Shown here: one piece after another, positions 14,501-46,735 of the stretch
Layout: each line of letters begins with the position of its first letter
Numbering within the stretch: the stretch's first letter is position 1
Assembly (NCBI GenBank): GCA_017590115.1
Contig: JAGGNK010003335.1
Location: 4,960,001 to 5,024,000, forward strand
Source: Montifringilla adamsi
Taxonomy: Eukaryota > Chordata > Aves > Passeriformes > Passeridae
Direction: 5' to 3'
DNA length: 64,000 bases
Position numbers and translations under genes: made by a program
The notes under the pieces: generated by a model
The model's input: the letters and a program-made list of their open reading frames with translations, nothing else
Databases searched by the model: none
Told to the model about the DNA's origin: nothing

Positions 14501-17500
14501 TTGCCTACTCACAACAAGTTATCTTTGCATCAACTACTGCAGTCAGACATCCTCAATAACAGAACTAAAATCTGTCTTGGTGATTAGTCTGTCATTACAA
14601 AATAGATCTTTACTTTCCAGCTGATCACCCTGTGCCTGTGAGTCCACCATCTCCTTTCACCTGTCCTACACCCTGCCCTTTGGCACAAGGATTGAACAAC
14701 ACTTGGATTTCCAGTCACTGGCATGTTTGTGTCCTATAACAAACATTTTCTTCAGATCACTGAGGTGGACACCTTTCTTGGAAAAGTTCATGGTATTAAA
14801 ATGTTTAGCACAGCTCTGCCAAAACCTTCTTGCATTGGCAGGTGGAAACATACTGGGCATTCAAATGTGGCAATGATTACCAGCTTGTTTTTCTGGCCTC
14901 TCTGTTAAAGCACAGTGAGGAGCTGTCATGCTGAAGACCACTTGAACCAGGCATTAAAGTGAACTTCAACATCAAATTTCCAAAGTAGAACTACCTTGGT
15001 TGTACAATACCAGTTATTTACAGACTCCACAGAAGCACAATAATTAGAACAAAGGGATTTTAAGGTCTGTTACCCTTTGCCCCAGTAAATAAATGTCAAA
15101 GTCTTCAACTCATTAATGACACACCTATAAGGTCTATTATACTGCTTGTCAGTGATGATGGCATCATCCTTCCAGAATCATTTTGCAACCATACTCTTAC
15201 CTCAACTGCACATTGTCCAAGAGGAAGTCACCAAGGCAACACTGCTAGATCAGCATGGCAAAGAGCAAGTGACCCAGGAGTAGTTGCTAATCAACCCCTG
15301 CTCCTGGTAGTGCTGTTTGGACACAGCATACCGTGACCTAGTGCTCTAGAAGCATGTGCTATTTTCACTTCTTAGTATCTTATAAACTAGTCTGCTAGCT
15401 GTAACAGCTTTTGCCCCAGTAAACAAGATAAGGTTAACCTTGGCAAGGTGTCTGGGCTTCAAACAGGAGAAAAACATTTCCACTCTGTTTTCAAAGAGCA
15501 GCTGCTGATTGTGAAGCTGCTCATTAAGCTGCTCAACACTGGTACCCAACAGAACAGAGCATTCTTGATCTATTTTGTTATAACTTTAGGACATCCTCTG
15601 TTGCAAATTAAACTTGTCTTCTTACTCATCTAACAGATATTTTGTGATTTTTCTACTTTCCAGGCAATTGATCAGTCTGGGGTGATGCCTGTCAGCAGCC
15701 TCACACCCAGCACAAAGGCTCCCATGTGTGCTGGAGCCGAGCTGTGCTTATGCAGCTCCATAAGCAGATCCTTGGCTGATGACAGTGCTGGTGAGGACAG
15801 CCGGGAAAAGGTGATGGGGAAAAGAGGACAGGCTATGGAGATAGCCAGGAATGTGGACAGCTTGGGTTAGAAGGCAGGGGGACCAAAAAGGAGAGGGACT
15901 GAAGCAGTTGCTTCTCAAGCACAGGTTTGGGGCCCGAGTATCAAACAGTCCCAGGCACTTACAGTCATCACTTACACACCTCTCTAGGAGAGCACTGCCC
16001 AAGTTCTGCTTTATCTCCTACATGCCAGTTGCCTGGAACCATGTCTCCAAATCCCTTGCTAGAAAGGCAAGCATAGTGATAAAACTGAGAAGAATAAAAG
16101 CTCTATAAACTACTGCATCAGATTTCCTCCCTCCCACAAAGTCAAGACCCTTCCCTAATGCCACTACAAGAACCCTAATCAAAGCTGGACTGTGACAAAT
16201 ACAAAACTTCAGGGCCTCACCTGGTTGTACTCCTGTCCTACAAGGAAAAGCCTTATAGGCAAAACAATTTTTACAGCTACAAGATACTGTGTCTTCTCAT
16301 TCCTTTATTTTTTTAACTCTTTTCGTGTCTTGCTGAGAATAACAAGCATAATTAAAAAATTAAGTGGCTAGTTCCATGTATTAATATCTTCTTTTTAAAA
16401 ATCAAGACTTTTTGAAGCTGGCCCAGTACCCTGTATTCCCTCTTTCCACTTGCTTCTCTCAGCAAGCAGAGTCAGGTTTTTCAAAAAATCTCAGTCACAC
16501 AACCAAGTACTGACAACCTTTGATGCTGAATCTGATTTTGTTTATATCCATACAAGTATTCTCTGCTTACTTGAAAGCTCTGAGTGTTATTAAACACCCT
16601 TTCCTCTAAAAACACATTTGTATATTCCAAATACTTAAAAGGTCTGAATGTTACATTGAAATTTATTACCTAAAGCAAACAGAAGTCTGTGTCTACAAAA
16701 TACACATTCTGATTAATTTTCCCTCCTCTAGTTGTTTTACATTTTTACAGAGATAAAACTTGCACAGGACAGGAAGGAAATTGCCAAATATTTTACAATT
16801 CCAGTGCAGAAATGGAACTGTTGCCCATACACCATATTTTTGAGATGGCTGGAGAAAAAGGAAACAGGGCACTGCCATCACCTGAAGTGAGTTTGAATTT
16901 AAAAGTAAAGGCAACATAAAGGGAATTTTACTTTGTCACTAACTGTCCACAGTGCCTCTAAAAGAGCACTGTTTCCATTTAACAATATCAACTGCAAGCC
17001 TATTATTCTTTAACAATATTAATCTTACTTTATGTTGCCATGTCAGAAATAGCTGTACTTTGTACCAAATTCCAAACACTACTGCTTTTTAAATCACACC
17101 TTGAAAATCCCAGCATTTTACAAACACCTTTGTTTATCTGTCAGACATTTGTATTTACTTATTAAATGAAAACCAGACTTTCTTTTCCTTCTTCTGACAA
17201 GACTAGTAATACTAAGCTTTTTCAAAGCTGCAAAGAGCCTTTTCAGCTCCTGGGGCTGCAAAGTTATGAGTATGAACTTCAGCCACAGTGATAAACAGAT
17301 ATTAACCTACAACAATAAAAAAGAAGCACCTGTTTTAAAAGATGATAAATAATGGAGGTGACTAACATGAATGAAGAGTTGGGTGAGAGCTGAACCTGGA
17401 TGACACAGGGTTGATTTACAATTCAGCTGCTGGCCCCACTCCTGCAACAGCCCGCTCTAGAGGAAGGGGTCCCTGCCCATGCCAGCAGGGGTGGAAGTAG

Positions 17501-20500
17501 ATGATCTTTAAGGTCCCTCCCAACCCAAACCATTCTATGATTCTATGACTCTATAAATTACAACGTCTAGCATAAGCCTGTGTTTTTATTTTGGCCAAGT
17601 GAAACAATACATCCCTCTGCCTTCCAACAGGGTGAACACCGAAACCTCTGGATAACCAGCTGCGCCCCAGAGCCCATTTGTGTGCTGCACATGGCACTGC
17701 TGCAGTCTCCCCTTGCTTCCTGAAGCCCTGGCACAGCCCACTCATCTCCAGGGACTGTGTCTGACAGCACAGCAGGGCACCTGAATCCCTGGGGTGTACA
17801 GAATGGAAACCTCTGGGCCCTCATCTCTGCCCAGAACTTTCTCTCTCTGAACACCCACACAGGAAGGAGCACCAGCCCTGCACCTAACCAGCCTCTAGAC
17901 ACCGGCAAGTCCCACCATGTGCGTCCTTCCCCTGCAAAAGCCAAGAGGCCCTAAAGTTTGCCAATAGCAAAACAGACAAAAACCATGCAAATCTGGCATA
18001 CACCACCTGCACTGATTTCAAACTGAGGAACAGTACAACACCTTTTTAGAAGCTGGGGATGAGTAAGTGTATCCAAAATTCAGCATGTTTATGGTTCACT
18101 GTTTAAGAATTACTGTTGTGTGAACTAAAATGTTCTGACTGATGTATCACCTAACACCTCATTATATCATATTTCTAGTGCACTCATGCCCTTAACTCCA
18201 CTGCTCAATTCTACTCCTGGTATAACAGCCATGACTGGCAGAAGTTAATATTTTCCCTTAATTACTCCTGGTTTAGTCCTTTTACTACCATGTATGAACT
18301 TTTACTACTCCTACATTCATTTTTTTACAGGACTCGTGGAGGAATTGGAATGACACAGTTGTTTTCTTGAGCCAAAATAAAGCCCTTCTTATGCCCTGAG
18401 CTACAGCATTTCAAAAAATAAAAGACAGAAAGGGATTTTGTTACACCAGAGCTGGTTAAATACTGCAGACTGGCTTAATAACAACCTTCTGTTGTTAGTC
18501 TCTGAGAAAAGAAAGTCTCTCTTTAAGTGGGAGAGAACTGAATGTTTTAAGTCTCCCCTGAAAAGCGGAACCATAAACAAGGTTTCTCTAAAGTCATGAG
18601 ATATTCAGCAAAAACCTTTCTTAAAAAAAAAAAAAATCCCCCTTCCCCCTCCCAGTGTCAGCTATGGAAATCTGGGACAAAGGTCCTCATGATTATTCAA
18701 CAAGTTAGAGATATGCAACTAAACACAAGATTAGTTAATCATGAAAGCAGTACTACCAAGCCAAGAAATTAAACAAGTTAAACACTGAAAACCTGTAAGT
18801 GTGTGAAAGGCCACAGCTCTTGCAAAACTCCCTCAGAAGCATTAATATTAGATGAGAAAAAAAATACTGCCTCAGTGCATGATGCCTGGGCAGACAAACA
18901 TTGCCTCCCACGGACACGGGACATCTGCCAAGTCACACAGACGAGGAGCCAGGGCTGGGGAGTCTCAGCACTACGTGAGCAGTTCCTTTTCTTATAGATT
19001 GTAAAACGGGACAATACTCCAATAGCTCAAAACATTTTAATTAACATCAAGACAAAGCAGCACATCTAAGCCAGGATAACCATCATAGCACAGCACTCAG
19101 AACAACAGCCATGTGTCCCCCTGTGAAAGGCCTGACCATGAAGATGCCAACTGCCTTACACTGCCCTGAGAGTACTCAGCCTTTCACAACAGTTCATTTC
19201 AGCAAGCACTGGAGCTGAGACATTCCGAGCAGCTTTCCTCTCCAGTAAGACAGCAATTCTTTAGGAACAGATGAGGCAATGCCTTGCACTTGTCGAATCA
19301 TTCAAACCCTTGACTGAGTTTCCTACAACTCCTGTGCTCCCATCTTTAATCCTCCTTGTGCTGCCATGGCTCCTCTTCCATGTTCCCCAAGTCACCTTAG
19401 TCCTCTGCACCCAGATCAGCTTATGGTCATTTAGTACTCAAACTCACCACTATCCAAACACTGATCGCAACCCAGTTTCCAAAACAAGAAATCATGGCAG
19501 ATTTTTTATGGAGCTCCAGCACAGCTTCGCCTTTGGTAGGTTGCCCACACCCCAGGCTGACTCAAGCAGTGTACCTGCACAGACACAAACATGACCTGTC
19601 CCAGCACGTGAGCACAGGGACAAAGCAGAGGCACTGTGGGCACACAGCAAAGTTCAGGGTCCTTTGAATAAAACATCAAACCAGGCCTCCCCAATCCATG
19701 CATCTTGCACAACTCAGGATGACTCCAAACTGTGAGAGTGGTGACACATTGGCACAGGCTGCCCAGAGAAGCTACGAATGCCCCATCCCTAGAAATGCTC
19801 AAGGCAAGGTTGAACAGGGCTTGGAACAACCTGGTCTACTGGAAGGTGTTCCTGCCCGTGCTAGGGGGCTGGAACTAGATGTTCCTTAAGGCCCCTTCCA
19901 ACACAAACCACCCTGAGATTCCATGAGTTCTACCACCTTTATTTTTTTAAAGAAAGAAAACAAACACTGTTGATGTTCAAAGAGACATCTCTGTCACACT
20001 AAGCAAGCTGAATCCAGTGCTGACCCTACTCCAGCCCCTTGCACAGATACCTGATCAACCAAGAAGCATTTGCACAGTGTAACCAGTTTCGCTGGGTAAG
20101 GAAACAGGCTGCACCTGGAAGCTCATTATAGAAACAAACAATGTTAAGGCATTGGAATGGACCTTATAAAGATCATCTAGTCCCTGCCATGGACAGGGAC
20201 ACCTCTCACTAGACCAGGTTGCTCAAGGCCTTATCCAGCCCGGCCTTGAACATCGGGGATCCACAACCTCCTGGACAACCTGTTCCAGTATCTCACCACC
20301 CTCACTATAAAAATTTCATTCCTCGTTCTTATGCAAATGAAAGTGAACAGAAGACCTCAAAACAAACTCGGCACGGCGGGTTTAGCAGCACATCAATGTG
20401 CCGACAGAAAGCCCAGAACGCGGCGGAGCTGCACGGGCACTGCGATAACCGCACGGTTCTCCGCGGCACCCCGGGGCTGCCCGGGATTCCCCTCCCGCTC

Positions 20501-20901
20501 CCGCGCACCTCGGTGACGATGGTGGAGCGATAGACATCGCGGCTGTACTCCCAGCCGTCCAGGCACGGCTCCTGCTCCAGCGCCTCCAGCTCCACGTCGG
20601 AGCCGGGTCGCAGCCCCAGCGCCGAGAAGTTGGCGAGCGCGGCCAGGCGGTAGCGGCGGCAGCGGCTCGGTACCTCCTGCCCGTCCCGCACCTCCAGCGG
20701 GATGCTGGCGTTGCGCCACTCGCCGCTCAGGTTGGCCCCGCGGGGCACGACACACCGGTGCTCGGGCGTGCCCGCCAGGAACACGATGGAGAGGCCGTTG
20801 AAGCCATTGGGAATGATGCTGGCGCTGAGCAGAAAGAAGACGAGGCGCTGGAAGCGGCCCCATTCGCCCAGGAAGGCGGTGGCCGCGTCGTAGTCGCGCA
20901 T
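2449..20901 (-). CDS. SLC22A5: SLC22A5 (OCTN2) carnitine transporter, exons 1-6 only, truncated by the window edge
   Basis: Plasma-membrane MFS transporter; the mammalian orthologue performs sodium-dependent carnitine uptake. Coding exons on the minus strand: 20509-20901, 12181-12284, 9577-9731, 8048-8219, 6969-7095, 2449-2549, totalling 1052 nt or 350 residues plus two bases. Phases and lengths equal those of the neighbouring SLC22A4. They cover TM1-TM6, the glycosylated loop, GTEILGKS and the cytoplasmic loop up to TM7. OCTN2 identity rests on NYVAAFVLG (exon 3), FIRDW with LPGLLC (exon 4), the ending IFDPSE (exon 5), [10 protein letters not shown] (exon 6), and the order PDLIM4-SLC22A4-SLC22A5. 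Exons 7-10 are not found in 1-2448 and must lie to the left. Exon 2 reads CANDWK where OCTNs normally have CEDDWK or CEDNWK. Confidence 0.93.
2789..3037 (+). mobile_element. CR1 LINE 3' fragment
   Basis: Shows the CR1 3' end: GGGTGGCTGGGCACTGAACA, GTTGGACTCGATGATC and the tail CATTCTATGATTCTA. It is 5'-truncated as usual and sits in SLC22A5 intron 5. Confidence 0.85.
3128..3335 (+). mobile_element. Possible old CR1 fragment
   Basis: Weak resemblance to CR1 internal 3' sequence (TCCAGTTTTGAGCACTGCAC, AACAAGGATGGTGAG, TTTAGTCTAAAAG). Strongly diverged. Confidence 0.4.
5377..6245 (+). mobile_element. Solo LTR of an ERVL-like endogenous retrovirus, shorter copy
   Basis: Begins TGTATTGGTTTGGCATGGCC and ends ...AAACCATCACA. 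It is homologous along its length to the element at 62002-63363. Shared blocks include the GAAGCTGCT-GAAG-TTCCACCATG region, the promoter-like ATTTAAGAAG/ATTTGAGAAG stretch, TTCTTCTAGYCAGAGAAG, and the terminal GTGCCTGGCA...GGCCAGTG. No internal gag, pol or env sequence is present. Flanking bases (AGGAC / ATCAC) do not form a clean target duplication. It lies in SLC22A5 intron 5, opposite to the gene. The family name is from recognition of songbird LTRs, not a search. Confidence 0.8.
6969..7095 (-). CDS. SLC22A5: SLC22A5 exon 5
   Basis: 127 nt encoding [19 protein letters not shown] and ending IFDPSE, which matches human OCTN2 closely. Acceptor ctgcag|GGTCATT, donor AGTGAG|gtaaga. Confidence 0.95.
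8048..8219 (-). CDS. SLC22A5: SLC22A5 exon 4
   Basis: 172 nt with [13 protein letters not shown]5 ([19 protein letters not shown]) and TM6. Acceptor gaacag|GCACAG, donor TGGTG|gtgagt. Confidence 0.94.
9222..9290 (-). mobile_element. CR1 LINE 3' fragment, short
   Basis: Starts with the reverse-complement CR1 tail AATCATAGAATCGTGGAATG, then the reverse of the AAGATCATCTAGTTC region. SLC22A5 intron 3. Confidence 0.8.
9577..9731 (-). CDS. SLC22A5: SLC22A5 exon 3
   Basis: 155 nt encoding FGRKN, TM3 and TM4. The end [18 protein letters not shown] is OCTN2-like. Acceptor catggaag|GTTTGG, with a pyrimidine-rich tract further upstream, and donor CTTGG|gtatga. Confidence 0.94.
9732..12180 (-). other. 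SLC22A5 intron 2
   Basis: Contains a segment at about 10310-11290 that is clearly more GC-rich than its flanks, with short open frames on both strands and no family resemblance I can name. The rest is AT-rich. Confidence 0.6.
12181..12284 (-). CDS. SLC22A5: SLC22A5 exon 2
   Basis: 104 nt encoding [12 protein letters not shown]2 and GQLSD. Acceptor ctgcag|TGGAAT, donor GACAA|gtaaag. Two residues that are acidic in family members (positions 137-138) are Ala-Asn here. The split codon at the exon 2/3 junction reads Lys instead of Arg in the MFS DRFGRK motif. Confidence 0.93.
12375..12670 (-). mobile_element. CR1 LINE 3' fragment
   Basis: Reverse-orientation CR1: ACAGAATGGGTTGGG, GGACCATCTCATTCCAACC, CCTTGAACACTTCTGGGATG, CACCACCCTCACAGGGAAGA, CATTCCCCCTTGTC. 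It begins about 90 bases upstream of SLC22A5 exon 2, in intron 1, same strand as the gene. Confidence 0.9.
17456..17556 (+). mobile_element. CR1 LINE 3' fragment, short
   Basis: Ends with AGATGATCTTTAAGGTCCC, CCAACCCAAACCATTCTATG and ATTCTATGACTCTATAAA, the classic CR1 terminus. SLC22A5 intron 1. Confidence 0.9.
19731..19926 (+). mobile_element. CR1 LINE 3' fragment
   Basis: Contains GGCACAGGCTGCCCAGAGAA, GGTTGAACAGGGCTTGGAAC and AACTAGATGTTCCTTAAGGC, then a degenerate ATTCCATGA tail. It faces the opposite-strand CR1 at 20133-20330, about 200 bases away. Confidence 0.88.
20133..20330 (-). mobile_element. CR1 LINE 3' fragment near SLC22A5 exon 1 donor
   Basis: Reverse CR1: AAGATCATCTAGTCCCTGCC, ACTAGACCAGGTTGCTC, CCGGCCTTGAACATC, ATCTCACCACCCTCACTAT. 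It ends about 180 bases from the exon 1 donor. Confidence 0.88.
20509..20901 (-). CDS. SLC22A5: SLC22A5 exon 1
   Basis: 393 nt encoding residues 1-131 from MRDYD: TM1 plus most of the extracellular loop, with sequons at Asn57, Asn64 and Asn91. It differs from the SLC22A4 exon 1 product at only four residues (6, 37, 39, 129). Donor ACCGAG|gtgcgc. The start ATG at 20899-20901 has G at -3. An open frame continues upstream through the CpG island and the assembly gap, but nothing in the family supports a longer N-terminus. Confidence 0.95.
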
Positions 20902-21025
20902 GGCGCGGCCGAGCTGCGGCCGCCGGTACCGCGGCTCAGTGTGGCGCGGGCAGGAAGCGGCCGCCCCGCTCGGCCGCGCAGCCCCGCGCCATGGGCCGGC
21001 CCGGGGGTGGGGTTTGCCCGGGGCC

Positions 21026-21163
21026 GCCGAGCGCGGCTGTGCGGCGGGTGTGCCGGACGGGGCGTGCAGGCGGCGGCCCCGAAGCCAGCCCGGAGACTGC
21101 CCGGAGCCTGCCCGCTGCTCCCGGCGCCCTCGACGCGGGGCTCCGGGCCTGGAGCCGGTTTCC
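21026..21163. repeat. Left copy of 138-base duplication abutting the gap
   Basis: Identical to 21181-21318 and ends exactly at the first N. Probably an assembly artefact. Confidence 0.9.
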
Positions 21164-21173
21164 NNNNNNNNNN
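21164..21173. other. Assembly gap (10 N)
   Basis: Ten N characters within the SLC22A5 CpG island. The bases on each side repeat one another exactly, so the gap probably marks two contig ends that overlap rather than missing sequence. Confidence 0.98.
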
Positions 21174-21180
21174 CGGGCGG

Positions 21181-21318
21181 GCCGAGCGCGGCTGTGCGGC
21201 GGGTGTGCCGGACGGGGCGTGCAGGCGGCGGCCCCGAAGCCAGCCCGGAGACTGCCCGGAGCCTGCCCGCTGCTCCCGGCGCCCTCGACGCGGGGCTCCG
21301 GGCCTGGAGCCGGTTTCC
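21181..21318. repeat. Right copy of 138-base duplication next to the gap
   Basis: Identical to 21026-21163. Only seven bases separate it from the last N. Confidence 0.9.
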
Positions 21319-21439
21319 AGCGCCCGCCCGGCCCAGGGCTGGGGACAGGTCCCCTGCCCTTCGCGAGTTGTGGTCAGGAACGGCCATTAATACAGGCATC
21401 AGATCTCATAGTTACTGCCCAAAGAATTCAAAAACCAGG

Positions 21440-21650
21440 GTGGAGATGAATTAGAGTCAGTGAGGTTGGAAAGGACCCCGCAGATCGTCGCGTCCAACTA
21501 TGACCGAACAGCGTCTTGTACCTTCCATGGTGTCAGCGAGTGCCACGTCCCTCAGACACCGCCGGGGACCCGACTCCAGCACGTCCCGCGCAGCCCGTTC
21601 CACCGAAGGGTAACCGGGCTGCTGCAGGCCCAGGGCACACTCTGAACCTG
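21440..21650 (-). mobile_element. Probable diverged CR1 fragment upstream of SLC22A5
   Basis: AGGTTGGAAAGGACCCCGCA, CGTCCAACTATGACC and CCCGTTCCACC resemble the reverse of a CR1 3' end (GGTTGGAAAAGACCTCTAAG... GTCCAACC...). It is GC-shifted towards the adjacent island and lacks the tail. Confidence 0.6.
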
Positions 21651-22404
21651 CTGGGCGGCTTCCATCAAACCTTGTTTGGGGTCAGCACCCCCGATGAGCC
21701 AGGAGGCTTCATGGAGTGTTCTGCTCATCAAAGCAGGGCAGTTGCTGCGAGTTCAGGAGTGAAAGGGTTCCTCATGTCACTCTGTAGCACCTTTCCACAG
21801 CTGCCACTGTTCCTTTAGCAGGCTCAGCTAAAGCTGTAAAAAAGCTTTCCTGACCCTGACACTATTTTCTCAGGCAATGAGTGCTACATGCTTGACAAAT
21901 AATAAATTTAATAAATAATATTCTAACCCTAGGCCCAAAAATCCCAGCTCAGTACCTAGTGGCACTGGCAGGAAGTTCACAGTCCCATAGATGTCAGTTC
22001 AAAAGCTGAATTGTATCACTGCAGAAACTTGGTCCTGCTCTTCATAAGGCTAATTCACATTTTCAAGCAGCTTTTTATGGCTGATATTTCCCCCCACCTC
22101 TTAACCGATTAAAAAAATAGTCTCCCTTTTACGGCATTTTTTGAACACTTGTATTTAAAATGATCTTTTATCCTGGGTTGGAATCACACAGCTGTGAAAA
22201 ATCTCAAAGGTAGAAAATGAATGACATAATAGGAGTTAAATCACAAAATCATCCTTGAGCCTGGCCAGGGTCAGCTTCAAGGGATTTGCACCTGAGAGGC
22301 AGAAAAACTGTACACCATCATAATCTTTATGTGTGGAAGAACTTAATGGGTGAAAAAGCTTATTTCAGGAATTTTTTTCATGCCTGATCCACACTAACTA
22401 CAAA

Positions 22405-22472
22405 TTATTATTTATTTATTTTAAATTCTTGGCAATAAATTTTATTATTTATTTATTTATTTAAAATAAAGT
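22405..22472. repeat. ATTT-rich low-complexity tract
   Basis: Two runs of TTTA/ATTT repeats flanking a short non-repetitive spacer, just downstream of the candidate SLC22A4 poly(A) site. Confidence 0.9.
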
Positions 22473-22519
22473 TCGCAGACTTGCTATTCAGATAGAATCC
22501 ACACAGGAAGCAGGTTGAA

Positions 22520-24895
22520 ACAATGTCAGTGCACATTTTTATTGCAATGAAAACAGAGGGCAATGACTGACAATTACTACAGCTTCATGTAATTATTAGC
22601 AGACCCAGCAAGTCAGCTGAGGATCCAAGGTTGCACAGAGAGACCCCAGTAAAGGTGACAGAGGTTACAGATGAGGCACAGGGCCATGACCCCCTGCCAG
22701 TGAGAACAATCCAGCTGGGGCTTCCCTCATTTCCACTATGCTCAGACTCCATAAGGCCTTCAAATTATGTGATGTTGTTAGAAGAAGGACATTCCACTCC
22801 CCTGAAAGATTATCAAATCTGCTGCAAAAAATACTAAAGTGTGATGCTAGCCTGAGATCAATAGTTTAAGTAAGAAAAATGAGACTTGTTAAAACACTGT
22901 ATTTTATAAAACACTGTACCTTTTCTTATTTAAAAAGGAAAAACAGGTTTTAAGATACTGAAAGGTTCAAGAGTACAAAAATATTTACCTTTTAGAAATA
23001 CCCAAGCCTACTATCACATAAAATAAGTCTCAAAATAACAATCTTCATAAAAATTTGGCCACCTATATTTAACTCAACTCCTCAAACCTGTCCTATGCTG
23101 ATAAAAAGGCTTTCTTGAGAAATTAAGTTACATCTAAACAGTACATCTTTAGATTAACTCTGTAAAAGTAAAAGCAAGATTAAATACTGCTGTTATTAGA
23201 GAAATTAATTGAGAAGGGATGAGAAGATCAGGAGTCACAGATTATCTTATGCCATGTTACATTTATGGCAAAAGCATAACTGCAGGAAATTAAAAATAGT
23301 ATTTCAACTCCCAAAAGCAGCTTGAGTTAACTGCACAAGTTCCTTGCAGTTGTTATAAAGCTTAATATTTGTGCTTGAACTTCAGGGACAGCCTCATTCT
23401 TGTGCCAAGAGCCAGCACAAGACAACCTACCCTGAACTCATGCATTAGAGATGAATCACTGTGCTTTTGTTAGCCCTTACAAAAGGTGAATCAGGGCTGA
23501 TTTTTATTTATAGAGGATAAAAATCAGTCCACCCAGTCTGACAGACTTTAAGTGACCAAGAAGTGCACATACAGCCAATAAATACAAAAAATAAGAGGAA
23601 TTACACTCTTCAAACAACGTAGTGTTCATAAAACAGTAGTAGCACAACTTTGAGCTCTACATTTATCTTCATCCAATCTAGTTTTGCTGAACTTAAAAAA
23701 AAAAAACCAAAAACCAAACATACATAATCTGTAGGATTTGAAAAACAAAACACTGTTTTTTGTTGGTGTTTGGGTTTTTTTTTTTAATAAAAACCCCTGT
23801 GGTCCCAAATTAGTCCTTTTGAATTTTTAATAGCTGCAGGTCAACATATCCAGTACAGAAAATCAGATTTTTGTGAGCATCAAATAGCTTTTAAGTTTGT
23901 AAATGCTACAAAGGTTTTGTGAAAGCTTTTGAAACTGCAGTGAGTGTTCTCTGAAGGTGCAGAACAAAGAAGAAATTAAATACTTTGGGAAAAAGAAAAA
24001 ACAACATCCCAAGAGAGCTAAAAAACTGCTTATGCCCATATACCACTAAAACCCTGAAAGCTATAATGCATGGCACGTTGGGACAGGATCATGGACTTGC
24101 TACAGCTCACTTTTCTGTTGAAAGTGGGTGTGACCCACCAGAAAGTCGCAAATTATAGTCCTTTCTCAGTGCTCAAGATTTTCCCCCTTCCCCAAGACAC
24201 TGAAGATTCACAAAGCTGAGGGTTTTGGGTGGGCTCAGGCTTTATGAAAGAGCAGCAGCTTTTTTTACAGGAACAGGGGGATCCCAGGTCCTGGGAAAAT
24301 CAAGTGGCACCTAAAGCCACTCTGATGGTGTGTTTAAAACCCATGTCCTTACAGGGATGTCTGTGTCTGCTCTGCTACAAATGAATTTTGACTCCACTTA
24401 GTCTATGGGCTTTGGTCACAGATTTCAAAGGAGGCCAGGATCTTTCTTTTAGGAAAGGCAGACACCCAGCTCCCCTTCCTCCAGTCAACACAAAGTGAGA
24501 AAAACCACCAGCATTAGGTTTGCTTTTTTTTTTTTCTTCCCCCTTTCAGCAGCTTTTATCGAGTACCTGACTGCCTGGAGTCACTGCTGTGCTATTTCTA
24601 AGGCTCACTTCCAGCTTACTCCTTGGCTTGTGCTCAGCACAGGCAGGCCCCCGTTCCTCAACAGGGACTGTGACTGCTGACAAAGGCCAGGGAACAGGAC
24701 ACTGAATGACAGACTAATGGTCCTACAGGAGCAGACAGCATCTGGTCAGTGTACTACGTAATCTGGGGACAGCAGCACGGGGGATAACGACTATGGTGCA
24801 GTAGCTGTTGGGTTTTGTTCATTTTCCTCTGGCAGCAAATGAATTTTGAGATGATTGTGTTCTTCTTTCAGCCCCTCTGAGAGGTGTGTCTTTCT
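22520..24895 (-). other. SLC22A4: Probable SLC22A4 3' UTR
   Basis: The stretch between the SLC22A4 stop codon and a candidate poly(A) signal contains no other gene. It is AT-rich and has several further AATAAA hexamers on the minus strand, for example at 23503-23508. The 3' end is inferred only from the signal and could be nearer to the stop. Confidence 0.45.
22538..22543 (-). promoter_or_regulatory. SLC22A4: Candidate SLC22A4 poly(A) signal AATAAA
   Basis: On the minus strand the sequence reads CAATAAAAATG, followed 15-20 bases later by a possible cleavage region and then TG-rich sequence. It is the last such hexamer before the SLC22A5 CpG island that has this arrangement. Confidence 0.4.
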
Positions 24896-46669
<21,774 letters not shown>

Positions 46670-46735
46670 GACGAGCGCGGATCTCCGCGGGTCTCCCCCG
46701 GAGCCGCGCTCCGCGGAGGCGGCACGGGCAGCTCC

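Larger units (their letters stand above)
12285..20508 (-). other. SLC22A5 intron 1
   Basis: 8.2 kb of mostly AT-rich sequence with CR1 fragments at 12375, 17456, 19731 and 20133. No other gene or RNA recognised. Confidence 0.7.
20350..21360 (-). promoter_or_regulatory. SLC22A5: CpG island and promoter region of SLC22A5
   Basis: CpG-dense sequence covers exon 1 and about 450 bases upstream, including an assembly gap. Upstream of the ATG it bears no resemblance to the SLC22A4 island, although the exons are nearly identical. No TATA box is evident. Confidence 0.75.
20902..22519. other. Intergenic region between SLC22A4 3' end and SLC22A5 start
   Basis: Contains the SLC22A5 CpG island, the assembly gap, a diverged CR1 and AT-rich DNA with ATTT repeats. 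Confidence 0.65.

Noticed and set aside
20329..21399. A 356-codon minus-strand open frame including SLC22A5 exon 1
   Set aside because: It runs from the CpG island through the assembly gap and past the exon 1 splice donor. Only 20509-20901 is coding by homology.
20758..21454. Several long plus-strand open frames opposite SLC22A5 exon 1
   Set aside because: They are shadows of GC-rich, stop-poor DNA, cross the N gap and read the artefactual duplication twice.
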